A stretch of DNA of 64,000 nucleotides from Sindora glabra. Lineage: Eukaryota > Streptophyta > Magnoliopsida > Fabales > Fabaceae. This document shows, one piece after another, positions 24,440 through 36,082 of this stretch. The translations under genes and the position numbers were made by a program. The DNA lies in assembly GCA_020226215.1 (NCBI GenBank), contig CM035233.1, positions 11,594,001 to 11,658,000 on the forward strand, in the 5' to 3' direction. Numbering within the stretch: position 1 is the stretch's first letter; the number at the start of each line of letters is the position of its first letter. A model generated the notes under the pieces. That model was not told where the DNA came from, made no database searches, and saw only the letters and a list, made by a program, of their open reading frames with translations.

Positions 24440-25644
24440 TAAATATTTTTTTTTGCAAAAAAAAAAGGTTATAAGAAATTTAAGTGCCACAAATACAAAT
24501 CTTGGTTAGAGAAAAATGGTAAACAGGATGGTAAACCACTAGTTTTCTTTTGTTTTGAATCCCATTTTGTTAGTGCCTTACTAAACTCATGGTGGCTTGA
24601 TAGTAGTGCAACTATTCACGTTATTGTTACTTTGCATGGGTTCAAAAGTAAATACAAGCCAAGTGAGAAAGAAGTCAAGCTTAAAGTTAGAAATAATGTT
24701 AAAGTAGAAGTCAGTTTTATTGGAATAATAGGTTTAAATTTAGAGTATGGCTTTGAACTTATTTTGGAAAATATTTTCTATGTACCCTCCTTTAAGAGAA
24801 ATTTAATTTCAATTTCTATTTTTGATAAGTATGGTTATCATTTTACTATCAATAATAGAAAAGTTAATTTGTTTTTAAATTCTAAAATTGTTGATAAATT
24901 TAAGCTAGTTGACAATTTATATAGATTATGCTTGGCCTAAAATAGTGAATATAGTAGTATGAATGTTGAAAACATAGTGTCTAAGAGAACTTTAGGTAGT
25001 GAAAACTCTTGTTATGGCATCAAAGATTGGGTCACATCTCAAATGAGAAAATTAATAAATTGATAAAATATGATTCTTTACCTTCTCTTAATTCTAAAAA
25101 CCTAGACATATGTGTTGATTGTATAAGGGGTAAGTTAACTAAGACTAAAAGTAAAAATACCACTCAAAATTCTAACCTTTTAGAAATTGTACATACTAAT
25201 ATTAGTGGACCATTTATTTCTACTCTATGTGATAATAAATATTTTGTTACCTTTATTAATAATTTTTCTCATTATGGTTATCTCCACCTAATTAAGTAAA
25301 AGTTTGATGCTTTTGCAAATTTTAAAAATTTTTAAAATAAAGGTAGAGAAATAATTAGGAAAAATCATCAAAATTGTCAAGTTTGATCGAGGTAGTGAGT
25401 ATTATGGTAGACATGGTACAACTACATAGCATGTGAGACCTTTTGCCAAATACCTATAAAAGAATGGGATAATTGCCCAATATACTATGCTTGGTAGTCT
25501 TGAGCAAAATGGTGTGGCCAAAAGATAGAATCGCACTCTTAAAGATATGATGAGGAGTATGATGACTAGAACCTATCTTCCTAAATCTCTTTGGGGTGAA
25601 GCCATGAAATGCATATTATATATATTGAATAGAGTACCTAACAA
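24440..25644 (+). pseudogene. Copia-1 zinc knuckle, protease and integrase 5' part
   Basis: A worn zinc knuckle (KKKGYKKFKCHKYK, about 24460-24510) precedes the protease site (WWLDSSATIH, about 24590-24620; canonical D-S-G-A-T), then the flap region with FYVPSFKRNLISIS (24632-24940). GAG-pre-integrase follows (LWHQRLGHISNEK and CVDCIRGK, 25009-25140). The integrase core then runs from NISGPF to LNRVPN with stops and frameshifts, stopping at the solo LTR insertion at 25645. The reading resumes after 27306. Confidence 0.85.
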
Positions 25645-27301
25645 TGTTGGTGTGTGTCCTAGGAACTAATCATATAGATGATTGAAGTAATATACAATGT
25701 ATTATATTTTATTTTAGGCAATTTAATTATTATATTTTATTTATATAATTTTATTATTATTCTACGCGATTTATAACTTAATATAATAATTATCCTTGGA
25801 ATAGTTTTGCTATTCCTAAAATGCCCCTAGTCAAGTATTATTACGAAAAGGATAGTAATAATACATCGAAACTAGCATATATAATGACTGATGATTACGA
25901 ATCATGGATATGTGATATCAAGTCAATACATAAGTACATTATTAGTGAATAATGTACTGGACTGACCCACTATGAGAATATTGCATAGATAGACGTGTCA
26001 TAAGTTATTCTCATATGATCACAAATACACATAAACCTTTAACTTGAAGTCACTACGATTTCCTACATGAGGAATTACTCACTTTAATATTGTGCTATGT
26101 CACCTTTGATTAGGATAACGAATTGATTAGATGTATCATGAATCGTGCAGAGGGGAGTGAGTGATGTAAATGGGATTTTGTTACTCTTGTATAAAAGAGA
26201 AATATCCTTAGGCCATTTGATTGAGTGAGACTTAGAAATGCATGGCCATACTCAATTGGATTAATATGTGATATTAATAATTTATTTTAAGTCTACTCAG
26301 TATCAAGAAATATAAATTGAATATTGACGAGGATGACATATTCCATACCTCCAATTCAATTTGGATATTATTACAAAAGGGTTATGATACAAAATATTAA
26401 TCATGTATTAGGTGGATATCGAATCACAGATATTCTTACTACTTAAGTGGCAATGATATATTGCTTGATATCGCTCACTATTTATGGCTCAATAATGAAT
26501 CATTTTTAACATAGTAAGAACCTACAGGGTCACACAAAAGGAGTAGGAATAAAATAATTATTAATTAGACTTTAATTATATTAATATCCAATTAATTGAA
26601 CTTATTTTCGTGCATATATATATTATTATTAAGAATAATAATGTGTTATTCATGTAATATATATATATATTATGTGATATTATTTGATGTTAAAGTAATA
26701 TCAAATAATTACGTTATCAGATATTAGATAAATATATTATGAGATAATATTATTTTGATATTTGATAATTATATGCAATTATCTAATATTAAGATATTTA
26801 TATTATGAGATAATATTATCTAATATTAGATAATTAATAGATAAGTCCTATCTCTCCTCATTATCTCTAGGATAAGAATAAAATAAATTATTAAGTGTGA
26901 TTAAGATTTTGAAAGCATTATCCTAGTAGGACTAGGATTGTGGCTTGCCTAAGTTCTATAAAAAAAGGCTTAAAGGCAACACATTATGCACACGCTCATA
27001 AGCCTCATAAAACTCTAAATCACTTAGAAAACATCGAATCCTAATTCCTAGAGAGAGAAACACATCCTAGCATATTCGTGGAGGGCGAGAGGTCGTTGTT
27101 CACTCCGTGTGGATACCATAGAGATGTTGTACCTTCCAGTTGGCGTTTAATTCATCCACTCTCAAGTTTTAATCAATAGAAATACGAGTGCCTAATAGGT
27201 AAAACCCTAATAATTGATTTATGCTTTTTGCATGAATCCTAAGTAGTATTCGGATCAAAATTTTAAAATTTCGCTACATGTAATAATCCAAATTCACAAC
27301 A
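25645..27301 (+). mobile_element. Solo LTR (1657 bp) nested in Copia-1 integrase
   Basis: The unit starts tgttggtgtgtgtcctaggaac and ends aaattcacaaca, so its ends are the inverted repeat tgttg/caaca. It is flanked by perfect 5-bp duplications, aacaa (25640-25644 and 27302-27306). Removing the insert and one aacaa rejoins the integrase reading frame in register across the site (NRVP to FELW). Plant-LTR features inside include a likely TATA box (tataaaaaaagg, about 26957) followed by a transcribed-type region, and AT-rich direct repeats at about 26700-26850. No internal domain or second LTR is present, so it is a solo LTR left by LTR-LTR recombination. Confidence 0.88.
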
Positions 27302-27306
27302 AACAA

Positions 27307-28434
27307 ATCTATAACACAAACATCTTTTGAATTGTGGATCGATAGGAAACCTAACTTGAACCACTTTCCAGTTTGGGGGATGTCCTGTAGAAGTTAGAAT
27401 TTATAATCCTTTTGAAAGGAAATCTAAATTTTGATCTACTCGTTACTACTTCATAGGGTATCCAGACCATTCCAAAGAGTATAAATTCTATTGTCTTGAA
27501 TGTGGAGGCTAAAATTATGGAGTCACTGTTGGTAAAATTTTTGGAATGGAATACTACAGATAAAAGCATTACAGAAGTTGTTCATAAGAATGAGCTTATA
27601 AGATATGTCATTTTCCCTTTACCAAATCCACAAAGTATTGTAGTACCAATAAATATTGAAAGGGAAGATAATGTGCAGCGGAATAGAAATCCTCTTCCTC
27701 TTGATATCCTCTTAATCCAATTTCTAATCCTGTTGTTGTAATTGAAGCTAAAGAGAATGAAGTTGAGGTGCCTCTGAGAAGATTTACCAAACAAAGAAAA
27801 TCTACAGTCTTTAATGATTACTTTTTCTTGAAGATAGTGACTATGATATTAGTCATGTTGTTGATCTTGTAACTTTCAAAGATTCAATAACTAGTCCACA
27901 ATATGATATGTGGATAGATGCAATGAAAGATGAAATGAATTTTGGGGCTTACAATGATGTTTGGGAGCTTGTTAAGCTTCCAAATAGATGTAAACCTATT
28001 GTTTGTAAATGGGTGTACAACACTAAAAAAACTCTAAAGGAAATATTGAAAGGCTTAAAGTTAGATTGGTGGTAAAGGGATTTACTTAGAAAGAAGGAAT
28101 GGAGTACAATGAAACCTTTTTGCCAGTGTCATCTAAGGATTCTTTTAGAATATTATGGCCATGGTAGCATAATATGATCTAAAGCTCCACTAGATGGATG
28201 TGAAGATAACTTTTTTGAATAGGGATTTAAGAGAAAAAGTCTATATGGTATAGCCAAAAGGTTTTCAAAAGCCTAAAAAAGAACACTTAGTGTGTTGACT
28301 TAGAAAGTTTATTTATGGCTTAAACAAGCTTCCAAGAAATGATATTTTAAATTTGATGAGGTGATCACTTCTATGAGCTTTAAGGAAAATAAAGTTGATC
28401 AGTGCATATACCTTAAGATTAGTGGAAGTAAGTA
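27307..28434 (+). pseudogene. Copia-1 integrase 3' end and partial reverse transcriptase
   Basis: After the solo LTR the integrase continues with SFELW and a FPVWG-like block, then a poorly conserved linker. The reverse transcriptase begins with DMWIDAMKDEMNFGAYNDVWELVKLP, then CKWVYNTK and so on, to DQCIYLKISGSKYM at about 28433. Here the expected continuation to the YVDD catalytic motif is missing: the text joins directly to LTR sequence. The rest of RT, RNase H, the polypurine tract and the first 90 bases of the 3' LTR are therefore deleted. Confidence 0.85.
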
Positions 28435-28804
28435 CATGCATGAAACCCATTTCTTTTAAATTGTGATTTTAAGGATATAGGCTTAGCACATCCATATAGT
28501 TTAGTGTAGTTTGGCGGTTGTGTAAACCCAAAGGCTCAATAATTATTTTATAAGAAAGATTACTAGGGTTTTATAAATAAGGATTATAATTAGGTTTCCT
28601 CTTCACTTCTTATATATACGATTTCTACCCATTGAGAGCTGTCACTAAGGAGAAGAGTGAAGAAGAAATCTAGTTGATGAAAATTTATTAGCTTCCGCTG
28701 AATTCAATTATGGTTGCAAATTCATCAAGTAAGTGAATATAAATTTTATATTTATGGTATTCTAATTATCATACATGAGATCCTAAAATTGAAACTTCTT
28801 ATAA
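28435..28804 (+). repeat. Copia-1 3' LTR, 5'-truncated
   Basis: Matches 21677-22046 of the 5' LTR over 370 bases with many substitutions. The terminal CA has become TA. The target duplication atcaa follows at 28805. Confidence 0.85.
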
Positions 28805-28809
28805 TCAAG

Positions 28810-29151
28810 CCACATAAAAATGGTGAATGTTAGACAATGATATACATTAAATATGTCGAACATAAATTATAGAATAATTTGTATAGAATATTTGGCCAGT
28901 GAATTTAAAGGTGTAAATAATTGTTATTTTTTTTTGTTTGCAACATTGTTGGCTTATGGTTTTGGATATTATTTATAATATGAGTATAAAACAAGTAAGG
29001 ATAATGACAAAAACAAATAACTAGACATTTGTAAGTTACTAATTCCTCAAAGAAATTAAATGTTCAGTTATTCATACAAGAAACGTAATATAAGCATATT
29101 GATCATTCTACAGAATTCAATGATGATACTGATACAAACAAAAAATTGTAA
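28810..29151. other. Short gap between Copia-1 and the ankyrin/PGG gene
   Basis: AT-rich sequence that should hold the 3' UTR and polyadenylation region of the minus-strand gene. I see no other feature. Confidence 0.4.
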
Positions 29152-29766
29152 CTACTTCAAGGCCAAGTCTTTACATTTTCTATTAAAGATGCCTGGCCCA
29201 AAGGTTGACATGAAGATCTCAATAAGAAGTGGAAATTGTAACTTGGCAAACAGACCAATTGGAACACTAGCAAGTAAAATTACGGGTGCAATAATCCATT
29301 TTTTTCCTTCTAGCATAATAAAAAGAGCTGCACAAAAGGTTGCCATCATTGTTGCTATAGAGATAAATAGTAGAGAAAGGCCAATGATTAATTTAGTTGG
29401 TAAGGACTTTAAAAAGTCATCTTCTCCATAGCGCGAGGTGAGAATTCCTAAGAACATCAAAACTGATGTTGAAGAAGAGAAAAATGATATCACATATGAT
29501 ATTATGAAAATCATAAATGAATCTTTATTTTTGAAAATTGGATATCCTGTATCTTGATTATTACCACCTGGTACGGTGAAGGCAACAGCAAACATGATGG
29601 TAACTATGAGACCACCTACAACTGTGCAAGAAGTGGCTGTTCCTTTCATCCATTTCTCACCTTCTTTAACTAGATCCCTATGCTCTTTTATGAACAGATC
29701 TTTAGCTGTCACACCATCGTTATTTGTACTTCTCTTCCTTCTAGCTGGCATAATACTTTCTACCTC
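29152..29766 (-). CDS. Exon 6: PGG domain with four membrane helices
   Basis: The acceptor is taken at gtgtag (29767-29768), with the exon starting GAG GTA GAA, in phase 0 with the preceding exon. The frame opens EVESIMP, then a basic linker and EHRDLVKEGEKWMKGTA. From the internal Met, hydrophobic helices lie at about residues 41-60, 79-104, 120-146 and 152-174. The signature Pro-Gly-Gly is at 61-63, directly after the first helix, within VAFTVPGGNN. The exon is intact, with 204 codons and a stop at 29152-29154. The PGG domain should anchor the protein in the plasma membrane or endomembranes. Confidence 0.92.
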   Translation of the reverse strand, partial: EVESIMPARRKRSTNNDGVTAKDLFIKEHRDLVKEGEKWMKGTATSCTVVGGLIVTIMFAVAFTVPGGNNQDTGYPIFKNKDSFMIFIISYVISFFSSSTSVLMFLGILTSRYGEDDFLKSLPTKLIIGLSLLFISIATMMATFCAALFIMLEGKKWIIAPVILLASVPIGLFAKLQFPLLIEIFMSTFGPGIFNRKCKDLALK

Positions 29767-30498
29767 CTACACATTAATTGATGACGAGAATGATCACATC
29801 ATGTTGTAATTAACAATACTATACTTTGTGGAAATATATGCAGTCTATTAAAACAAAAGGAAGAACAAGTTTTATCAAATATTCTACAAAATTTATCATC
29901 TATGGTTAGCTTATTTTAATTTTTCATCTTCTATACTTTATTAAATTAATTATACATACATATATAATTTGTAATAATTTCTATCTTTTAAATATTCCTG
30001 CTCTTATAAAATCTTAGACTGAATCAAGGGGGAAAAAATCTTTTGTTCCTAAAAGATATTAGAAGTTCTTGTCCTTCTCATTTCAACTTAATTCCTTTAA
30101 AATTTCTCATCATATTTATTCTTAAAATATAGATATTATTATAGTCAATTTAATTTTATTCTACGTTTTTATTATATATGATTTTTATTAACTATATTTT
30201 TTAAAGAAAATTTCAAAACAACATTAGTGATGATCAAACAAAGATGCATAATCTTACCGATAAAAAAGTGCATATTTTTTTTAATTTATTAAGAGAAAGT
30301 TTCCCTGTTCAATTTTATGGCTTGAACTATTGACTCTAAAATTAGTTAAAGGAACTCTTGTGAAAAACAATGTCTAGAAGATATTAGCCAAGTCTAACAG
30401 CAAGCTAATTCATGCATTTGTCAAGGGAAGAAGAGAATTAAGCATAAGAAAGCAAAAATACTGTCTTTCAAAAGAAGTTTCAGGTGAAAGATAATTAC

Positions 30499-30953
30499 CT
30501 TAAACCATTGTAATTCTCTTTGCATCTGTAAAGCTGCACCAGAGATACAATTAAGTTGTCCTAGCGGTGCTAACTTTCCTGCCATATGTAACAGAGTGAA
30601 CCTATTTTTATTGTAGGTGTTTGCTGCTTGGTCCTTCCAAATATACCCATATATCATACTGAAAACTTTAGCTTGACGATACTGAATGGCACTATAGAAA
30701 AAGTTTCAATAGTTATCATTGCAACTCCAAGCGAGTCTTGGTTGAGCCTTTATAAGTTCAACGATGAACTCATGAATGCCATATTTAGCAGCTTCAATTA
30801 CTAAATCAAATAAGTTGTGTTTTCCCAATTCTTGGTGCTTCAAAGTCTTGATCTGGTCACAAATGATACGTAGAAGTTCTTGAGATTGCATGTGGATCAA
30901 CTTTGTTTTGTATATTTGATTGATTCCTAATTTCACAATTAAAGCAAGAGATG
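30499..30953 (-). CDS. Exon 5: ankyrin repeats, with an in-frame TGA
   Basis: The acceptor caattag lies at 30954-30955 and the donor is AAG|gtaatt at 30498-30499. The exon reads SLALIVKLGINQIYKTK, HMQSQELLRIICDQI, LFDLVIEAAKYGIHEFIVELIKAQP, then after the stop AIQYRQAKVFSMIYG and RFTLLHMAGKLAP, followed by ISGAALQMQRELQWFK. This is the family's penultimate exon in order and spacing. The TGA at 30706-30708 falls between two ankyrin units with the frame unchanged on both sides. A CGA-to-TGA change would explain it. No GT/AG intron that would skip it was found. Confidence 0.88.
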
Positions 30954-31410
30954 CTAATTGGATCCAAAGAAATCTTTCACACTACTCCGGTATTCATTTT
31001 GAACATTAGCAAATCCTAAAATATAATTTATTTCCACAAACAGAAGTTAGTATACATTACGCTAGAAGGTATACAAGCATATTTAATGCTCATGGTCCTT
31101 TAATATATAATTATTATAGCATTTTATTCATTCAGAATTCTGATGATTATCAAAATTATAGATAATAATTTGTCATAAATTACAATGCAACTGATATCTT
31201 ATTATGGCGTCGTTCTTCAGCAGGTAGATATAATATGGAGATTGTGCATAATGGTATTTCATCAATTATCTATTTGTTCTTCCAGCGTCCATTCTAAATT
31301 TCTTAAGTACTATAATCATCGACAAAAATGAGTTTTTAGAAAACGGGCTAATTAATTGATGGTCTCACTTATTAATTAATTAGTACAACTTTGTATATTA
31401 TCTACATTTT

Positions 31411-32767
31411 TAAAATATAAGAAACCCCCTTATACTTAGGCTTGTGTGTGAAAAATCCTAAACTTTAAAAGTATGCAATAAACCCCTTAATATATATATA
31501 TCGAGTAATTAATCCCTCATGGTTAAATTTTTATTCAAATTTTTTAACTATCATATACATGTGTCTTAAAAATTTAATTATTTATATTTTAAATGACTAT
31601 TTATAATTACAATTTTAGTATATTCTTTTTCCCTCTATCTCATTTATTTGTTTTGTTATTTAATGTATTTTCTCTTTTGATTTTTATATTATTTTACTTT
31701 TGATTTCCTATCAGGCATGGCTTGGGTGATGGGAGTTGTCATTCAACGGAATGATAGGCTTCTATTAGCCACAAATTAAAAATGGATGAAAATTTAATTA
31801 AATAAAATTATTAAATAATTCAAAATAAATTTACTTTTACTTTTACGAGTTGTATCACATATAATTAAGTGGAAGAATAAAATTGATATTTACATTTAAT
31901 TTGTCCATTTCTATGCTACTGTTTTAACCAAATGTCCTCAAATGAAATACTTTTATACACTTGTTTGTGTTAGATACATAAGGATTATTATATAAAAATG
32001 ATATTATATACATTTAGTAATTTGATTTTTCAAGTTGCAACTACATATATAAAAATTTTATATATAATAAAAATATAAAAATATACTCTCCTATTGATAG
32101 AAATTACATTAATATCTTTCAAAAAATTAATAAATATAAAAAATTTTGAAGGAGAAGAAATTGTGCATTACTGAATTAAAGAGATTTAATAGAAAAATAG
32201 TAAAATGTTTCTAATGAAAATAAATAAAATTAAATATAAATATCAAATTCAAAATTATTAAATAATTAGTCTAATTATATAGCAAATAAAACTGAAAAAT
32301 AGTCATATATATCATAAATTATCACTATATTTATCTTAATTTATTCTTTTACAAAAAAATTACCAATTGAAAATTAGAAAACAGAAAATATTCATGATTT
32401 TGTGAAGTAAAAGAGTATTTTGACAAATACATAATAATCATTGACGGGTCAAAAGCTTCTCAAAAAATTGGTTAATAACTATCAACCAATGACTTTTAAA
32501 TAACAAATACAAAATTAATTATATAAATTATTACTTACAAGTCTAATCAAATAAAATTTTCTCAAAGTATGGTCGTATTTAAAAGTCACTACTTTGTATT
32601 AAAGACAATATGAGAGAATTACGATCAATTTTTATAGTCCAATTAAGGAGGAGTTTATTGAAATTGTAAAACTACAGATTTAAAATATTAAATAATTAAA
32701 TATTTGAAAATAGATGTATATAATCATTAAAAATTGGATGAAAATTTGACGGCGGGATTAATTGTTT

Positions 32768-32859
<92 letters not shown>

Positions 32860-32939
32860 AGGGGGTTTACTTCACACTTTTTAAATTTAGAAATTTTTTT
32901 ACACGTGAACCTAGGTATAAAGAGATTTCTTATATTTTA
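31411..32939. mobile_element. Long-TIR element (about 1.5 kb) filling intron 4
   Basis: The left end (taaaatataagaaaccccct, 31411) and the reverse complement of the right end (taaaatataagaaatctct, ending at 32939) match. The match runs on for about 190 bases with landmarks acttaggcttgtgtgtgaaa / acctaggttcacgtgtaaaa and taaacccc, and attaatccc next to aaattttnatcc. An (at)n tract of 85 bases (32771-32855) has expanded within the right arm. The interior has no transposase I recognise. It resembles long-TIR MULE or foldback-type elements. No target duplication found. Confidence 0.7.
32771..32855. repeat. (AT)n microsatellite
   Basis: Uninterrupted at dinucleotide repeat of about 42 units within the right arm of the long-TIR element in intron 4. 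Confidence 0.95.
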
Positions 32940-33090
32940 GCCTTGTTACTGTTAATATATAATTAAAAGCATTTGATTTCAAATTGTTAAAATTATGGAT
33001 GAAATTACATCAGCATCAAATTAACTTTACAGTGAATTATAAGAAAAAGTAATGCAAATAAGAATGGAAAAGTAATTAAGTGCGACTTAC

Positions 33091-33132
33091 CTGATAAATC
33101 ATGGAAAGTCAAGACTGTCCAATCTATTAGGC
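33091..33132 (-). CDS. Exon 4: 42-base mini-exon (predicted)
   Basis: On the minus strand a cttctatag acceptor (AG at 33133-33134) and a perfect CAG|gtaagt donor (33085-33091) bound 42 bases without a stop in the required phase. It enters in phase 1 from exon 3 and leaves in phase 1 into exon 5. It encodes about 14 residues that link the two ankyrin blocks, a region that is variable in the family. Without it exons 3 and 5 would also join in phase, so the prediction rests on the splice-site quality. Confidence 0.5.
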
Positions 33133-34752
33133 CTATAGAAGCATCGTCAATTTAACAATGCCAAAAAATTAGGAGAAATATCAAATCAAGTAGATAAAAA
33201 AAAAATTGATCATGATTGAATATAATCAAAAGCCCCTCCTATATATTGTGTATGGAATGCATTTATAGAATTGGAATATATTACCTCGTATTATGTATTC
33301 TCCACTGAGCAAGCAAAAATAACCTTTTAAAATATTTTCTATTTTTCAATAAATCTTTTGAAAGGAGATTTATCTCAATAAAAATATGGTTTTCATAATT
33401 TTTTATTTTATTTTATTTTCTTTCAAACAATAAATTAATATTCAGTTTTATCGTTCTATTTTAAAATATATGAAAGGAAGAACAAAACTCTACGAGATTT
33501 TTTTAAAAAAAAAAATTGAAATACTGAGAGTGCAAGGAAACTTACCACGTATTAGACTGATACTGTTTTCACTTTCTCTTGTATTTGAGTTTGGGACGTC
33601 TATGCGGAACCCATTGACCGAATCAGTGTATTCCACTTTGATTCCTTTTGACAAAAATGTAAGTTTTGTTAATTGTTGATTTTGGGAATAGATGAACATC
33701 ATGGATTTAGATCATCAAGAGTCAAAACACAGCAACTAATTCCTGTCAGAATTCACTTTGCCACAATGGTTCCTTTATGATTATATTTAGAGAATTAATG
33801 TATACCGAAAAGGTCAAATCTGTATTGTAGGGCTCAACTCACACAATAAAATATAATTATGAACAATGCTTCTCATATAATAAATGATATTTAATCGAAC
33901 TAGCTCACCCGACTTAAGCCTAACCTATTTTATTTTAGTTTATCAGATGGATTCATATTATATATATACGTATATATATATATATAATCATATATATAGT
34001 ATTTAAAAGAAAATTTTATAGATATTTTAAAAATGTAAAAAAAGAGTTTAATATATTTTCATTCTCTTAATTTTAAGATATATTATAATATTATATTATA
34101 AAACTTATCAATTTATAATTATTATTCTGATATTTATATTTATTTTGAAACTAAATTGAGTTCAAAATTAAGTTTTGAATTTATTAAAGTTTAGTTTTTA
34201 TTATTTTTCATCAACTCAAATTGTGCTGATAATCGAATTTTTACAATTTTTATTCAAAGTGGATTCAAATCAAAACATTAGTATTAGTACTTGTATGAGC
34301 GGGCAATTTTATATATTAGACGAACTATATTGATTAATATAAAAATTTGACCTTAGTTGACTTGATTCCCCTCCTGATAATTTTCCAAAAATATTTACTA
34401 ATAATTGATAGATTTATATAAATTAACAGGCTCGGTTAAATTTAAAAAAATTTATATATAAATCAGGTGATATCAAATTTTAAGCCTATGCACATATGCT
34501 TGTAAGTTTGGCGAAACCAATTTTTTTTTAATGCAAGCCTAGTGTAGATTTGACTTAGTGTAACTTAATTTTTCCACGCTTACAAGGGTTTTACTATCTC
34601 ATTTATTGTGTAATAATGTAATACACATACAACATATGTATATATAAGCATACAAAACACAAAACCATATCTGTGGTGTGTGCAGTACTACTTCAAGAAT
34701 TATAACGTATTTGAAATAAGTCTCTAAACTGTGATTCTATAAAACTCATTAA

Positions 34753-35082
34753 CAGAGTAAACACTCGTTTTTATTTTGTGAAAAAAAATATAATTTGTAT
34801 CGACATCTGCTCATGAAAAAATGTTTTTATCAAATTTATTTCTCATTTATTCAAATTTATCTAATTTCATCCCTTATTTTATCTAGTTTTATTTCTCTAC
34901 AGGTGGGATATTAAATTAAATTAATAATGAAAGATGAAACTAGACAAATTTGATTGATGGATGAGATTGGAAAATTTAAATAAATGAGCAATAAAATTAA
35001 TGAAAAACATTTCACAGAGATGAAGCTGATATAAATTATCCTTCATAGAAATAATCGGAATGAAAATGAGTATTTACTCTTA
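34753..35082. mobile_element. Foldback MITE (about 330 bp) in intron 3
   Basis: The left arm starts agagtaaacactcgttttta (34753) and the reverse complement of the right arm starts aagagtaaatactcatttt (ending at 35082). Pairing continues through tataatttgtatcgacatct / ataatttatatcagcttcat and aatgtttttatcaaat. The arms are about 120 bases long and non-coding. It lies between the ankyrin exons and may confuse exon prediction: an open frame on the minus strand at 35043-35261 overlaps it. Confidence 0.75.
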
Positions 35083-35329
35083 ATGAATACGTCGAAAGGA
35101 CTGGAAATGAATCTTAGGCTGATATGTGGCTGCCATAATTTTGGATATGCATGACAAATTTTATGCAACAAAAAACCTAAAAATGGAATGGCAAGGGGGT
35201 GATGCCCAGAAATAGCACTGAAAGTGTCAAGCAAGATTTTTAAATATTTACAGTTATGCACAAGTTGAGAAAATAAAATAGAGAAAGGTTTAAGCTAAAA
35301 CGCAATTCAAAAGAAGTTTAAGGACTTAC

Positions 35330-35479
35330 AGTTATAGATCCTTTTCTGGAAAAATCCGAGCTGACTTCCACTTGGAAACACAGAAGGCATCATAGCTAGT
35401 TCTTTCACAAAAGAGGCCCCGTTATGATCTGGGGTTATTGCTAACTCTGGCCAACGGTTGAGTAAATCCAGAGCCATAT
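35330..35479 (-). CDS. Exon 3: ankyrin/linker exon
   Basis: The acceptor is aatag (35480-35481) and the donor is ACT|gtaagt (35329-35330). It reads MALDLLNRWPELAI, then GASFVKELAMMPSVFPSGSQLGFFQKRIYN, typical of the family's third ankyrin exon (ALDLL.R.P.LA ... MPSAFPSG). The 93-base intron before it is short and clean. Entry and exit are both in phase 1. No defect seen. Confidence 0.88.
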
Positions 35480-35572
35480 CTATTATCCAAAGATCAAAAT
35501 AAAAATATATCTTAATTACAAATTTTATCTCTCTTGCCAGCATATATAGATGTATTTATCGTCATCTCTTAC

Positions 35573-36049
35573 CTAAACTTTTGGTAATAACGCATTCCAT
35601 GAGAAAGGAAACAGTGAGGGGACCATTTACAGGTGACAATACTTCTGAGGGGGTGACTGAGTAAAGGTATCTAGCCACTTCCATATTATTCGTGATGACA
35701 GCCACAGTTACTGGTAAATAATCACTCGGACTTGGGATGGTGAGTAGATTCCTGTTCTTATTGACCATGCATTCTGCCATCTTGGTTGTTCCAATATGAC
35801 AAAGCCAAATAAGAGGAGTGAAACCCTCTATATCTTTCAATTCAAGATCCTCTTCTGACATTAATTCTACCAAGCCTTCAACTATATGCAGACGCTTGAA
35901 TGCTGCAGCTGCATGAAGGGATGCGTAGCCCTCGGTTGAAATTTTGGCAGTCAATGCCTCCGGATGAGCATTAACGGATTCCTTTGTTTTGTCCCAATCC
36001 CCAGTACGAATATCCATATATAATGGATGATACTGTGGATCATAGCCGT
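35573..36049 (-). CDS. Exon 2: first ankyrin-repeat block
   Basis: The acceptor is gagacag (AG at 36050-36051) and the donor is TTTAG|gtaaga. The exon opens YDPQYHPLYMDIRTGDWDK, the usual start of the ankyrin part in this family, then shows three to four ankyrin units: ASLHAAAAFKRLHIVEGLVELM, FTPLIWLCHIGTTKMAECMV and LPVTVAVITNNMEVARYLYSVTP. The reading is uninterrupted for 159 codons. A hAT-type MITE sits only 33 bases upstream of the exon. Confidence 0.9.
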
Positions 36050-36082
36050 CTGTCTCCCAATCCCCAACGAAAAAGAGTCAAC

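Larger units (their letters stand above)
21587..28804 (+). mobile_element. Copia-1: old Ty1/copia LTR retrotransposon with nested solo LTR
   Basis: The element is bounded by a perfect 5-bp target duplication, atcaa (21582-21586 and 28805-28809). The 5' LTR is 21587-22046 and a truncated 3' LTR is 28435-28804. A primer-binding site for initiator tRNA-Met follows the 5' LTR. The domain order gag, zinc knuckle, protease, integrase, reverse transcriptase is that of Ty1/copia. The pol region breaks off in the RT just before its YVDD motif. Stops and frameshifts are everywhere, and a separate 1657-bp solo LTR sits in the integrase gene. It ends about 350 bases from the stop codon of the minus-strand ankyrin/PGG gene. 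Confidence 0.9.

Noticed and set aside
29060..29809. Open frames on the plus strand opposite the PGG exon
   Set aside because: They are mirror frames of the well-supported minus-strand exon with no motifs of their own.
35043..35261. 72-codon frame as a possible extra exon of the ankyrin/PGG gene
   Set aside because: It overlaps a foldback MITE, has no acceptor and donor in the required phase, and does not look like family sequence.
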